Shown one piece after another: positions 18,801 through 27,256 of a DNA stretch of 64,000 nt (positions within the stretch are counted from its first letter, which is position 1; every line of letters starts with the position of its first letter). The stretch is from Pseudomonadales bacterium. Lineage in GTDB: Bacteria > Pseudomonadota > Gammaproteobacteria > Pseudomonadales > Azotimanducaceae. The notes under the pieces were generated by a model. It had not been told where the DNA came from. It saw only the letters and a program-made list of their open reading frames with translations, and made no database searches. Location of the stretch: NCBI GenBank assembly GCA_029251375.1, contig JAQXDL010000041.1, positions 1 through 64,000 of the forward strand, read 5' to 3'. The position numbers and the translations under genes are program-made.

Positions 18801-19071
18801 TCTGCGCCTGTTCCAAATCAGTATCGGTGGAAGCTAATGTAGAGGCACGACACCCCCCCCCAAATTGATGCTCGACCTTTACAATAAAGCCAAACTGACT
18901 GCCAGATACTTCAACGAGCGCACCCAGCATTTCCCTGCATCGTTGTAAGAAAAGATTAGGATCGTAAGAATTTGAGGCGAGTTGCGTTAGGATTCCCGCT
19001 GCGCTTGCATCAATCGGGCGAATCGCACCACTATTTGATTCCAAATCGCTCTTGTACTTGTTCATAACCAA
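15844..19071 (-). CDS. Hybrid sensor histidine kinase: GAF, four PAS, HisKA, HATPase, receiver
   Basis: A 1075-residue cytoplasmic kinase without membrane segments. Order: GAF (~35-185), a diverged PAS (~200-310), three near-identical PAS units of exactly 127 residues (starting 320, 447 and 574), HisKA with phospho-acceptor His713 (GGVAHDFNNLL), HATPase with GKGSGLGLSMVQGF, and a C-terminal receiver from ~950 with Asp1001. Each PAS repeat has ELRQFVETAN, GKNLVE and IGVGQDIT. It probably senses an internal small-molecule or redox cue and passes phosphate to its own receiver and to the adjacent OmpR-type regulator. Which regulators in the island it feeds is unknown. Confidence 0.9.
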   Translation of the reverse strand: MVMNKYKSDLESNSGAIRPIDASAAGILTQLASNSYDPNLFLQRCREMLGALVEVSGSQFGFIVKVEHQFGGGCRASTLASTDTDLEQAQNEVHGDSDSLVACVINTRKVVTSNNPSANEHSTRFPEGYAPLTSCMGVPMYFAGKMVGIICLANRVSGYDEEIIKALESKVVSASILVGSFVTSANLAEAEYQYKELTKTAPVLYLETLFIDNKSILVNVSDDFCELMGYARADLLNTRLSRLYDETSRSEMIADYESFSTVADSRREVKRTMISGSGEKLHFLVQATTYQNVSGVVAGSRLVYNEVDDVRARSAETALELRQFVETANVPIFGIDAQGMVNKWNQMVETISGFTKSEVLGKNLVEEFITEEYKESVKQVLDDALAGKESANLEFPLYTKANDRVEVLLIATTRRNASGETVGVIGVGQDITLEKTAQAQSEQTAIELRQFVETANAPIFGIDAEGMVNEWNQMAESITGFMKSEVLGKNLVEGFITEEYKESVKQVFDRALRGTEATNFEFPLYTKGGRRVEVLLNATTRRSADGSIIGVIGVGQDITLAKTAQAQSEQTALELRQFVETANAPIFGIDAQGMVNEWNQMAETITDFTKSEVLGKNLVEEIIAQEYKTSVKHVFDEALAGKESSNFEFPLYTKGGRRVEVLLNATTRRSVDGSITGVIGVGQDITVLREQQLTVQRVQRTEVVGELTGGVAHDFNNLLTIIKGNLALLREDFAGMSTDQREILDDALSAATDGSRLTTQLLAFARRQNLQPIAVNVNELVQDTVRLAGRAIGENIELECCIDSVKPIAMVDPVQLESSLLNLCINSRDAMNNQGIIKILISHGLRPVPSEPTRKDKFVSISVTDSGSGIDEETLQRVFEPFFTTKETGKGSGLGLSMVQGFVGQSEGEVEIVSVVGQGTTITMYLPQIDSGIPDNHEEHSEQPGAQQNKTILIVEDEARVQKFAQRCARALGYDFMTADNVTEAIEVLNSDAKIDLIFSDIVMPGGRSGLDLQEYVLANFPNIGIQLTTGYADLVQLESQTPVMPLLKKPYTKTELGIALEILIESSVPKKDIK
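17002..18114 (-). repeat. Three tandem 381-bp coding repeats (PAS domains)
   Basis: A block of about 381 bases (127 codons) occurs three times inside the kinase gene; the marker TCTCAACAAA recurs at 17331, 17712 and 18093 on the plus strand. The copies are highly similar at DNA level, pointing to recent internal duplication or gene conversion. Confidence 0.88.
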
Positions 19072-19195
19072 ATTTTACCTTAGAAAATTAACATAGTTAC
19101 CCGCAAAACTTTATGTACCTACCCATTGATTTCCAATCGGTTCGCGTAGCTTAGTGGATATACTTTAACCACACTGTGACCTTTTGTCGATTTAC

Positions 19196-19210
19196 GTAAC
19201 GTTTTGTAAC
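19196..19210 (-). promoter_or_regulatory. Island operator motif, copy B (upstream of kinase operon)
   Basis: The minus strand reads GTTACAAAACGTTAC, an exact match to TTACAAANNGTTAC. It lies about 125 bases before the kinase start. The plus strand shows GTAAC twice at a ten-base period, as expected for an OmpR-type direct repeat. Confidence 0.55.
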
Positions 19211-19363
19211 ATCGACCCGTTTACATAAGCTAAACATGAGCGCAGCGCTAACTAGGATAGACAAAAAGACACCTAGATAAGCAAAAGTACTGACAAATCA
19301 TGCACCACGGCAAAAGTACTAACCAACTGACGCATCACAGTAAAAAACAATGAAACAGGCGTA

Positions 19364-19378
19364 TTTACAAATTGTTAC
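19364..19378 (+). promoter_or_regulatory. Island operator motif, copy C (upstream of RR 19436)
   Basis: TTTACAAATTGTTAC matches the 14-mer exactly. There are exactly 57 bases between it and the ATG at 19436, the same spacing as copy D. Confidence 0.55.
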
Positions 19379-19435
19379 CGAGCATTCTCAATACAGTGTC
19401 ACTGGCAATGCATGATGCCCTCCCTCAACGTGTTT

Positions 19436-19945
19436 ATGGAAACTCAATTGAATGACCTTGTAGAACCAGCACATTTATCGGACTGTATGGCAAAACCTTG
19501 CATATTGTTCGTCGATGATGATCAACGAGTTTTAGATTTACTGAGTCAAATATTCAAGGACACTGACTACAGGACAATGGCTTGCAACTCAGCCGAGCTA
19601 GCACTGGGGTATTTAAGAAAAAATGATATCGATATTGTTTTTTCTGATGTTCAAATGACAAGCGTGACTGGCACCGATCTGCTTGAGCAAGTAAAAAAGA
19701 CAAACCCCGAAATAATTCGTATCGCAATGTCTGGCGCCTTTAAACAAAGAAACACTATTCAACTGATTAACAGAGGTTATACCTGCTCTTATGTGATCAA
19801 ACCACTTTACTCACCTAAAGAGCAGACGCTTGCCATTTATAACAAGCTCTATGAAATAGATGGTAAGAAAAAAGAGGTCGACAAACTAAAAGCTAGCTTA
19901 GCTATAGGAGTAATCTTGACTGAATCAGTTCTAACCTATCAGTAA
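19436..19945 (+). CDS. Single-receiver response regulator, C-terminally truncated paralogue
   Basis: About 169 residues: a receiver with FVDDDQ, phospho-acceptor Asp71 (VFSDVQM) and the VIKP lysine, followed by a short linker that ends abruptly. It is a close paralogue of the next gene (METQLN start, KKTNPEIIRIAMSGAF shared) but lacks that gene's ~150-residue helical output domain. The start at 19436 is chosen because it aligns with the paralogue and gives the same motif spacing; ATG 19412 is also open. It may act as a phosphate sink or be a decaying duplicate. Confidence 0.75.
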   Translation: METQLNDLVEPAHLSDCMAKPCILFVDDDQRVLDLLSQIFKDTDYRTMACNSAELALGYLRKNDIDIVFSDVQMTSVTGTDLLEQVKKTNPEIIRIAMSGAFKQRNTIQLINRGYTCSYVIKPLYSPKEQTLAIYNKLYEIDGKKKEVDKLKASLAIGVILTESVLTYQ

Positions 19946-20293
19946 ACTACTTCTGCATTTTACTCATCAACTATTACCCATTTTTTTAGGATGACACAAA
20001 GCTAACGACTGACTATTTGGTCATTTGGCTGACTGACCCTTTAATCGATCAAGAATCCACCTTAAGACATTAGAAACCGCAGTGATTGACCCGCTTACTG
20101 CACGGACAAGCCATAGATTAGCAACCCTCGATAAGCACAAACATTAACCTGCAGACGCCCCACAGCAAATCAGCAAGCGAAAAAGCAATACTACTCGCGA
20201 AGCCTCAAACATTTACACGTGATTACAAATAGTTACAACGTAGTATCAATTCAGTTTCACTATGAGCGCATGATGTAATCACACAAAATGTAA
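19946..20293. other. Intergenic region between duplicated response regulators
   Basis: A 348-base gap. I see no remnant of the missing output domain by eye, only the promoter-proximal motif copy D near its end. Confidence 0.45.
20222..20236 (+). promoter_or_regulatory. Island operator motif, copy D (upstream of RR 20294)
   Basis: ATTACAAATAGTTAC matches TTACAAANNGTTAC exactly, 57 bases before the start codon. Confidence 0.55.
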
Positions 20294-21265
20294 ATGGAAA
20301 CTCAATTGAATAGCCTTGTAGAGCCAACACAAATTTCCAGTTCAAAGCCTAAAATTAAACCTTGCATATTGTTTGTCGATGACGATCAGCTAATTTTGGA
20401 TTTACTGAGCCGAATATTCAAGGATACTAACTACAAAACGATAGCTTGTAACTCAGCTGAGATAGCGTTGGGACACTTAGAAAAATACGATATTGATGTA
20501 ATTGTTTCTGATGTAAGAATGCCTGGCATGAGTGGCACCGACTTGTTTGACCAAGTAAAAAAAACAAACCCCGAAATAATTCGAATTGCGATGTCTGGCG
20601 CCTTCGACCAGCACAACACAATTGAACTTATCAACAAAGGTGATATCTGCTCCTATGTGATTAAGCCATTCTCCTCTCCTAAAGACCTTAAACTTGTTAT
20701 CTACAATAAGCTTTATGAAAGAGATCGCAAGAGAGAAGAAGTGGACAGACTAAAAGCAAGGCAGCGCAATGCAGCAGTGCGGGCAAAACAATGCGGTAAA
20801 TCGTTGCATGAAGTAAAGACCTTCGCTGATGATATTCGATCAGGCGTGGTGCATTTACTGACCGCTCTCACTTATCCCGAGAACCTTTCTATTGAACTCG
20901 ACCTGCCGATTTTATTGTGTGAGAACCTATCCAAAAAAATGGAAATAGGCACTGCCGATTGCTTACAGTTAGAAGTAGCAACAGTATTGAAAAAAATTGA
21001 TTCCGATATCGCAGATAAGCTGGCTTTTAGTACTGAAAAATATCACTTTTTAACAAATGCACTTAACTTATCTCGCTCAGTTGGTTCATCAAAATCTGGC
21101 GATAAACTGCCCGCCATATTTAGCTTGGTTCAAGCGGTTACAAAGCTAATCCAAGATGAAAACCTAACATGGCAAAAAATGCTCGAGGAAATGAACCGTC
21201 AAGTTGCACATTTTGATTCTGAGGTTCTGTTCGCACTTAACGATATCGACAACCCTTTGAAATAA
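20294..21265 (+). CDS. Response regulator with receiver and helical output domain (degenerate HD-GYP-like)
   Basis: A 323-residue protein. The receiver (residues ~22-140) has FVDDDQ, phospho-acceptor Asp73 (VSDVRMPGMSG) and Lys124 (VIKPF). A basic helical linker (RDRKREEVDRLKARQR) precedes an all-helical domain of about 150 residues ending in a segment similar to the tail of HD-GYP proteins (MLEEMNRQVAHFDSEVL). No HD or GYP motif is present. The domain plan equals that of the 11175-12263 regulator, so the island has two full-length regulators of this type plus a truncated one. Confidence 0.75.
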   Translation: METQLNSLVEPTQISSSKPKIKPCILFVDDDQLILDLLSRIFKDTNYKTIACNSAEIALGHLEKYDIDVIVSDVRMPGMSGTDLFDQVKKTNPEIIRIAMSGAFDQHNTIELINKGDICSYVIKPFSSPKDLKLVIYNKLYERDRKREEVDRLKARQRNAAVRAKQCGKSLHEVKTFADDIRSGVVHLLTALTYPENLSIELDLPILLCENLSKKMEIGTADCLQLEVATVLKKIDSDIADKLAFSTEKYHFLTNALNLSRSVGSSKSGDKLPAIFSLVQAVTKLIQDENLTWQKMLEEMNRQVAHFDSEVLFALNDIDNPLK

Positions 21266-21405
21266 ATCAACGGCGTGCAAGCATCATAGTACCCTGCCAA
21301 CTCAGCGAGCGGCGCACGCTATACCTGCACCTTGCTAACAGTTTTTCTGGGTAAGTTATCGCATTAATTTTTACTGAATTATTTATGATTTTCCGTTTCA
21401 GAAAC

Positions 21406-21460
21406 TGTTTAGTACCTGTTTAGTACCTTTTCAGTAAAAGTTTAGTACATATTTAGTACC
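21406..21460. repeat. Five tandem 11-bp iteron-like repeats
   Basis: Consecutive units TGTTTAGTACC, TGTTTAGTACC, TTTTCAGTAAA, AGTTTAGTACA and TATTTAGTACC. The 11-base period places each copy on the same face of the helix, as for iterons or regulator arrays. They run straight into the inverted repeat at 21458-21474. Confidence 0.8.
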
Positions 21461-21474
21461 TGTACAGAACAGGT
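21458..21474. repeat. Inverted repeat ACCTGT-N5-ACAGGT
   Basis: A perfect six-base inverted repeat with a five-base centre at the end of the iteron-like array. It could be an operator or a hairpin. Confidence 0.6.
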
Positions 21475-21690
21475 GCCGTTCCTTTTAAGTAATGGAAAGT
21501 GGCCTTTCATTATCACTTGAGAAGACTCAGGGAAATACGTATTCAGTAAGGCGCTTTCTATGCCAGCAGAGTCTCTCCATCTGCGAGACCGGAGCAATAG
21601 GATCAAAATAATAGCTTTATCGCGTAGCAACTTCCCAATGTTGTTAGGTAGTAACAAGAGGCCGGACTTATAAACATTAACTCGCAAATA

Positions 21691-21711
21691 CCCCAATTAC
21701 ATCCATTGGGG
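21691..21711. terminator. Hairpin downstream of DUF3127 gene
   Basis: CCCCAAT/ATTGGGG with a seven-base loop, 32 bases after the minus-strand stop codon. The T-run is weak on the minus strand and GGTTTT follows on the plus strand, so termination is only possible, not certain. Confidence 0.4.
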
Positions 21712-21742
21712 GGTTTTACGGGAACAGAGGCTAATCAACCTG

Positions 21743-22135
21743 CTAAAACGGAATATCATCCGCAGGGATATCTTTCTCATCCCACTCAGGCGCACCGCTA
21801 TCCTGGTTCATCGCGTCCGGGCTCGAGTTCGCAATTGCGCCTTCTATTCGCCAAACCTGCAGGCTGTTGAAGCATTTTTCGACATTGTCTTTAGAAGTCC
21901 AGAGTCGTCCGGATAAGTTGCAGTGCGCCACAATCTCTGACCCGGCTGCCATACCATCGATCAGTGAACATTTATCTTTGATCAACTCTAAAGCGATGTA
22001 GTTTGGATAAGTTGGATTTTCGCCTTCGCCGGTGAGTTTGACGACAAATTCACGCTTAGTGAAACCATTTGCGCCGTATTCGGTGGTTTCGCCCATAGAA
22101 TGTATGGCGCCTTGAATTTCATAACTTTTTGACAT
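21743..22135 (-). CDS. DUF3127 single-stranded-DNA-binding-like protein
   Basis: About 130 residues from the ATG at 22135 (MSKSYEIQG). It shows the DUF3127 pattern: the KREFVVKL strand, the segment ALELIKDKCSLID, the LSGRLW strand and LQVWRIE. The acidic tail ends in DDIPF, like the protein-interaction tip of SSB. An OB-fold single-stranded DNA-binding or SSB-mimic role is inferred. The upstream ATG at 22180 would add 15 residues without family support. Confidence 0.75.
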   Translation of the reverse strand: MSKSYEIQGAIHSMGETTEYGANGFTKREFVVKLTGEGENPTYPNYIALELIKDKCSLIDGMAAGSEIVAHCNLSGRLWTSKDNVEKCFNSLQVWRIEGAIANSSPDAMNQDSGAPEWDEKDIPADDIPF

Positions 22136-22482
22136 GCTGAGTCTCGATAACTGGTTAAGTGGTTTTGATTGTTTGAGCAAAGAAATTGCCGATAAGCCGA
22201 CATTTTTGCGTGGCCTGTTCGTCCACCTGCTAATTTAATTATAACAGTACTTAGGTGATAGCTCGCCCTAATGCCCGGTTTTTATACATTCATTCGCAAA
22301 ATATTTAGGCTGTTGTTCACAGTCGCTGGCTGCTGCGATGACTCGGGGCACAGACTATGTGCTCTGACACGAACTGCATCTTGTTGTAATTTAGGCAGTC
22401 ATTTCTATCGCGCTCGGCAGAATGTCGATATCATTTAATTCGACCAAACGCTGCGGCTTGAGCGCTAACCCTGGAGGCGAAC

Positions 22483-23745
22483 ATGAAAAAAAATTTAGTC
22501 GCCGAAATTTCATGACTTCAATAGTATCGAGTGGCGCGGCTTTGACTCTGCCGGGCCTCGCAACTGCCAATTCATCCGAGCCCGTTAATAACCATCGTAG
22601 TAGCGTGAAGACGCCAAAGCCGTCAGATGAATTTCTTGATTACGATGCTCTCGGACTAGCAGAGCTGATCAAGAGTAAGCAGGTGACGCCTGCTGAATTA
22701 ACGGAAGTGGTAATTCGCAGGATAGAAGCTCTGAACCCCACCATCAACTGCATTGCGACACAAACCTTCGAACGCGCTAGAACCAATGCAAAAACAATTT
22801 CACCATCAACAACGTTCGCGGTGTTCCAAGCCTAGTCAAAGACATGATCGACGTCGCGGGCATTAGACGAACGGATGGATCAAGGCTGCTCGCTACCAAC
22901 ATTCCAAAAAATCAGTTGAATACATCAAGGCCTTTGAGGCATCTGACCTGAACATTGTTGGCATGACAGCCGTACCAGAGTTCGCTAGCGGCTTGAAAAG
23001 CGAACTGCATGGTCAAACCCATAACCCCTGGAACTTAGACTATTCATGTATCGCTTCAAGTTCGGGTGCAGCAGCCGCAGTGGCAGCAGGTTATGTGCCC
23101 CTGGCACACGGCACAGACGGCGGTGGCTCAAATCGATTACCGAGCCACGCTTGCGGTCTTTTTGGTTTTAAACCGAGTCGGCTTCGCATGCTTTCAGGCG
23201 AGTCGGATGGCGGCCACGATAAGTTTAAGACCAACAATGCGATAAGCCGCACGGTAACGGACAGCGCTGCGCTGTTCGATGCGACAGAGGTTAAATCAAA
23301 TCAAGTTTACACTCACATCGGCTTTGTATCGGGTCCGACGAAGCGCAGATTGCGAATTGCCTATGCGCCCGATGGCGTGGGTGGCTTTCCAGTTGCAACC
23401 AGCATCAAAGACGAACAGGATAACATCGCAAGGTTATTGACAGAGCTTGGACACACCGTTGAGGAAGTGAAACACCCGCATTAGGTGTCATTAAACCCGG
23501 GGATGATTGGAATGATAAGGGTCACCTGTTCGAGAGCATCCTGAGTATAACGGCGGCGACGAATGCCGTTGGTGATTGCGCCATATCGGTACCGCTTTCC
23601 ACATCGAAGGCTACCGGGTTGGCTCAATGTTTCAAGCGAAGGCTGGCAATGACCAGCTGCTCTATGAATTGGCCTATGAACTTGAACAAAGCAGACCCTG
23701 GAAAGACAAGTGGGCGCCTCACTCCGCCAAGTTCATACAAACTTA
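22483..23745 (+). pseudogene. Decayed amidase-signature enzyme (Tat-exported amidase)
   Basis: Remains of an amidase-signature hydrolase. The natural start is the ATG at 22483, five bases after GGAGG, but an A8 run (22486-22493) puts it out of frame with the Tat signal FSRRNFMTS that follows. Later pieces in different frames encode VPSLVKDMIDVAG (catalytic Lys), TNIP, ASSSGAAAA and HGTDGGGS (Ser region), and a C-terminal end QSRPWKDKWAPH stopping at 23745. There is a TAG at 22833 and further frame changes, and the total is about 150 codons shorter than a full amidase. No function expected. Confidence 0.85.
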
Positions 23746-23764
23746 AATATATACATAAAAGAAA

Positions 23765-25570
23765 ATGATACTTTCAGCGTCATCAAAAATGGAAATGAAT
23801 GCTATGCGAACCGGCAAGGTAAAGACCACACTCAATCTTTTTATTAGCTTCTTTATTAGCTTCTTTGTTAGCCTCTGCGCCCTACTAGGCCCAGCAATGG
23901 CTTTTGCAGCGGACAGCGCTTCGACCAGCAAACTATCTGATCAGCACATGGCTAATAGCCCAGAGGCACTCATCAAAGCGCTTGCCGACATCTCGTTTCT
24001 AACACCTGAGGAGACACAAGCAAAACTCGAAATTGAGTTTGGCGACATGCTGCAGCCACTAAACCTTATACAGGCGCCGCAAATTCTTGACCCCGCTTGA
24101 ACCCACGCGCCGATATTGCCGCCAGCGACATCAGCGATGTATTTAGATCATTTAACTGGCATTTCAATCAAATCAAAAAATGACGGCAATCTGATATGGG
24201 GCCGGGTTCAAGGCACAAAGTACGAACGTGAAGCGTCGCACTATGTCGAAGGTAAACTTAAAGAATTGGGCTTCACCGATGTGCGCAAGGACAAGGTGCC
24301 GGCCCGTCGACCACTGTGGTACTTAGAACACTTTGAGGCCACGGTCATCGCGGCACCAGGGTTTAAGGCAAAACAAACTTATCATTTCAACAATGCGCTA
24401 ACGGCCTATCAATCTGCGACTACGCCAAAAGGCGGTATAGCATCAGAAGTAATATTTGTTGGGGAGGGCACACCGGCTGAGTTAAGCGGCCGAGATCTTA
24501 GCGGCAAAATTGTGCTATTGCGCACACGGGGTTTACCTGGCGGTCTATTCCACAGTGCGCGCACGGCCTACTCAAGGCTCGCTGTTGGTAACTATGGCAA
24601 GCCCGCTGGCGTCATTGTTTGGTCTGACATCGCCAATGCATCAGTTGTAGCTGGGCGTGTTGGCGCCATTGGAGGCGGCGAAAATCTTGGTTTAGCCTTC
24701 CCCTGGACAGTGATCAACAATCAAGATGGCTCCTATCTACGTAAACTGCTCGATCGCGCCACAACAGATGAGCCTGTCCGCATGCGCCTTGATGTCCAAG
24801 GTGAGGAGCAAGGGCCGGATATACGTTACTCCTACAATGTCTAGGGTGTTTTACCCGGTCAGTCTGGCAAATACATTCTGCATATTACGCACATCGATGG
24901 TTTTCTTTACGCCGAACATTGCAATGGCGGCAGCGTTGCCATGCAGATGCCAATGGCCAAGCACTACGCGACGCAATCGGATGAATCAAGACGGCATGGG
25001 CTGATCTTTTTATTCGTTGGCGATCATGAAAACCCAGGCGTTGGCGCAACGGATAAATTTATTGAGGCGAACCGAAAGCTTATGGAGGAAGATTTGCTCG
25101 CGGTGATAAGGTCAGAAAAGCCCGCTATGGTGCAGGAGCTTGACGAGGGTTGGGTTTCCGGGATTTCGTCAAACGTTATGACGCCGCAGATGTTGATGGT
25201 GACAAATCGCAGCCCACTACTCATTGATATTTTTCGCGAAGCCGCCACAACCTATAATATCGCTTCAATGGACTATGTGTTTGCAGACCCCGCTAGTGAC
25301 GAGACAAACTTTCACCCACCCTACTTCGATGCAGGCGTGATCACAGCCGGTTGGGCAACGGCAACGCGTTACTATCACACAACCGCCGACTATGAGAATA
25401 AGCTGATCAGACCCGAGATTCTTGAGCAACAGGGTCGAGCTTAAGCGTTCGTGATTGATGAACTAATGAAGTATGACAAGGCTGATCTTGAGCGAGGTGG
25501 CACACCCTACACGGCAGAAAAATCGGCGTATCAGTCGGATATTCTGAAATTGCTGTTTGGTAATTACTAG
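23765..25570 (+). pseudogene. Decayed M28-family metallopeptidase with PA domain
   Basis: One continuous reading frame of 602 codons interrupted by three in-frame stops: TGA 24098-24100, TAG 24840-24842 and TAA 25442-25444. The pieces fit together as a secreted M28 peptidase: signal peptide (ends AMAFAADS), a PA domain (LSGRDLSGKIVLLRTRGLPG), the metal-binding HIDG segment and a C-terminal part ending KLLFGNY. The usual DNGGS metal ligand is CNGGS here, so the active site is also damaged. It lies directly behind the broken amidase, suggesting loss of selection on a shared catabolic unit. Confidence 0.85.
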
Positions 25571-25680
25571 GCAATTTCGTCATCGCGCAAGGTTGATGAT
25601 TTGATAATGAGGCACCCTTCTGAATGCGCAAGGGTGCCGTTTAAAGATCTTATGAACCCGCGCAGCGCAGTGTTTCAAGT

Positions 25681-26919
25681 TTAGCGGTTCTTCACGCCGC
25701 CAATGCCAACGGGCGCGCTTCTGCCACCGGCCCTTGCTTTACCCACCACATCTCGCAGCGTGAACGCGGCATTCAATTCTTCTGCCGTCGATTGCGGTCC
25801 TAGTTCGCCTACGCGTAAATATTCACCGCCGTCCGCGGCCAATCGAAAATCGACCAGCGCACCCGGCAACTCTTCAACCTGACCTGTTGCACCGAAACCA
25901 TGACCTTCGTTGGTTTGGGCGCCATTTGTGGCTTGATAACCCATACGATGTAGCAGTTTCGCGCTGGCTCTCTTCAGCACTTCTGGCTTGACCGACAACA
26001 TCCAATTCTCTTGCTGTCTTAAAACCGGCCTTACCATGCCGTTTAGCATAACGATGCGGGGTGATTTTGTATGATTGATGCCTGTGCCGTGTAACACACG
26101 ACCGTCGGTAATAACCATGGTGCCCGCTTTGGCATCGATATTGATTGCTGGCGGCAATTTGCCAACCGGTGTTTTATTTCTGACGGCCTCGGTCAGCACG
26201 AGATGGCTACCCGGGATCACCAGCGTGCCGCCGTTGGTTTCATCAACATCTGTGATGGGGGTAAGTATGTTAATCGACATGGGGCTAAGTGAGTCCAGCG
26301 CGTTATTTTGATCTTGATGCAGTGCTTGCGGTACCCCACCTTCTAATGACACCGCGGCAATTAAGGATGTGCTAATCCAACCTGGGCCCAATGCTTCGGT
26401 GATGAGCTGCTCCATTAATGCACCACCTTGAACGACGTCAGGGCGCAGTTCTATTAAGCCTTCAAAACATTCGCCTTTGTTTACGCAACAGTTAATGTTT
26501 TGACCACTGGGGGTTCTTTGCGCGATGCCTGCCATGCGCTCGCCTTCGGCTTGTTGGAGCACGCGCTGCCGAATCAGCGCGACTTGTTCGGCACTTACCG
26601 CATCTTCAACTTTACAGTAACCCCACTGCAACATGTCTTTACGCAGTTGCTCGATGTCCTTGCTCGCTTGCGGCAAGTCTTTGTCTTGCCAGTAAGGATG
26701 CTTTGACCCCGTTGTGGTGTCGTAATAGGACCCGGCCTTGAACTCCCAGTTACCCCAATCGCTGCTGCGCTTGGGTGGCACAAAGTAAATTTCAGGATTG
26801 TTTTCCAATACCGACTTCATCGGGTCTTGGCTGGTCAGTTCGGCATGATACATTTGCGCCTCGGCTGATGATTTGGACGCAATGTAGGCAGGGTCAAATT
26901 CGTTGGGCACTGAACTCAT
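25681..26919 (-). CDS. Phytanoyl-CoA dioxygenase (PhyH) family protein
   Basis: A 412-residue non-heme iron 2-oxoglutarate oxygenase. The iron-binding motif is HQD in ALHQDQN and the distal His is in GRVLHGTGINH; TLVIPGSH and the following Arg (SPRIVML) fit 2OG binding. It probably hydroxylates a small molecule; the substrate is unknown. It stands alone, next to the two decayed genes. It is one of three PhyH proteins in the window, but this one and those at 41381 and 45866 share little beyond the core motifs. Confidence 0.85.
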   Translation of the reverse strand: MSSVPNEFDPAYIASKSSAEAQMYHAELTSQDPMKSVLENNPEIYFVPPKRSSDWGNWEFKAGSYYDTTTGSKHPYWQDKDLPQASKDIEQLRKDMLQWGYCKVEDAVSAEQVALIRQRVLQQAEGERMAGIAQRTPSGQNINCCVNKGECFEGLIELRPDVVQGGALMEQLITEALGPGWISTSLIAAVSLEGGVPQALHQDQNNALDSLSPMSINILTPITDVDETNGGTLVIPGSHLVLTEAVRNKTPVGKLPPAINIDAKAGTMVITDGRVLHGTGINHTKSPRIVMLNGMVRPVLRQQENWMLSVKPEVLKRASAKLLHRMGYQATNGAQTNEGHGFGATGQVEELPGALVDFRLAADGGEYLRVGELGPQSTAEELNAAFTLRDVVGKARAGGRSAPVGIGGVKNR

Positions 26920-27256
26920 GATATGAAAATCTCCTTAACAGCAATTTTTCGCTAAGCGTTTGCGAACGCCTCGTATTCTACTGACATTGCGACGACAGAG
27001 TCTAATGTCGGTACAACCCGATAATTGATGACTCTACCGATCTAAGATCACTGTCACCTAGATCAACACTAACCCGCTAGAAGTGCGCAGTGCGAGGCAA
27101 TAAACTGGCTTGCAAAACAAAGGAGTGACCGTGACAACACACATCGCCTCGAAAGCGAAAATTTTGCTGGGCCAATAACCTGACAAACAAACGCATTATC
27201 CAAGCAGACACAGGCTATATAAACTATGACGACGAGCCGATGGCAATACCAACACG
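26920..27256. other. Intergenic region with no recognised element
   Basis: A 337-base gap upstream of the PhyH gene. No gene, repeat or terminator was recognised. Confidence 0.4.

Larger units (their letters stand above)
19072..19435. other. Divergent promoter region between hybrid kinase and plus-strand regulators
   Basis: A 364-base gap holding two copies of the island motif, one per direction, and a direct repeat GCAAAAGTACT/GGCAAAAGTACT near 19280-19320. No gene is supported in it. Confidence 0.55.
21266..21742. other. Intergenic region with iteron-like repeats
   Basis: A 477-base gap. It contains five tandem 11-base units, an adjacent inverted repeat and a hairpin near its end. An 84-codon open frame on the minus strand has no recognisable product and is not called. 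Confidence 0.55.

Noticed and set aside
19141-19200. Possible tRNA-like segment (GCGTAGCTTAGTGGATA)
   Set aside because: No cloverleaf could be built and the CCA-side stem is missing.
21442-21696. 84-codon minus-strand ORF
   Set aside because: No recognisable domain, no ribosome site, and it overlaps the iteron-like array.
24098-24100. TGA in the M28 peptidase frame as a possible selenocysteine codon
   Set aside because: It lies in a non-catalytic N-terminal part, the same frame also has TAG and TAA stops, and no hairpin with a CGTGN loop follows.
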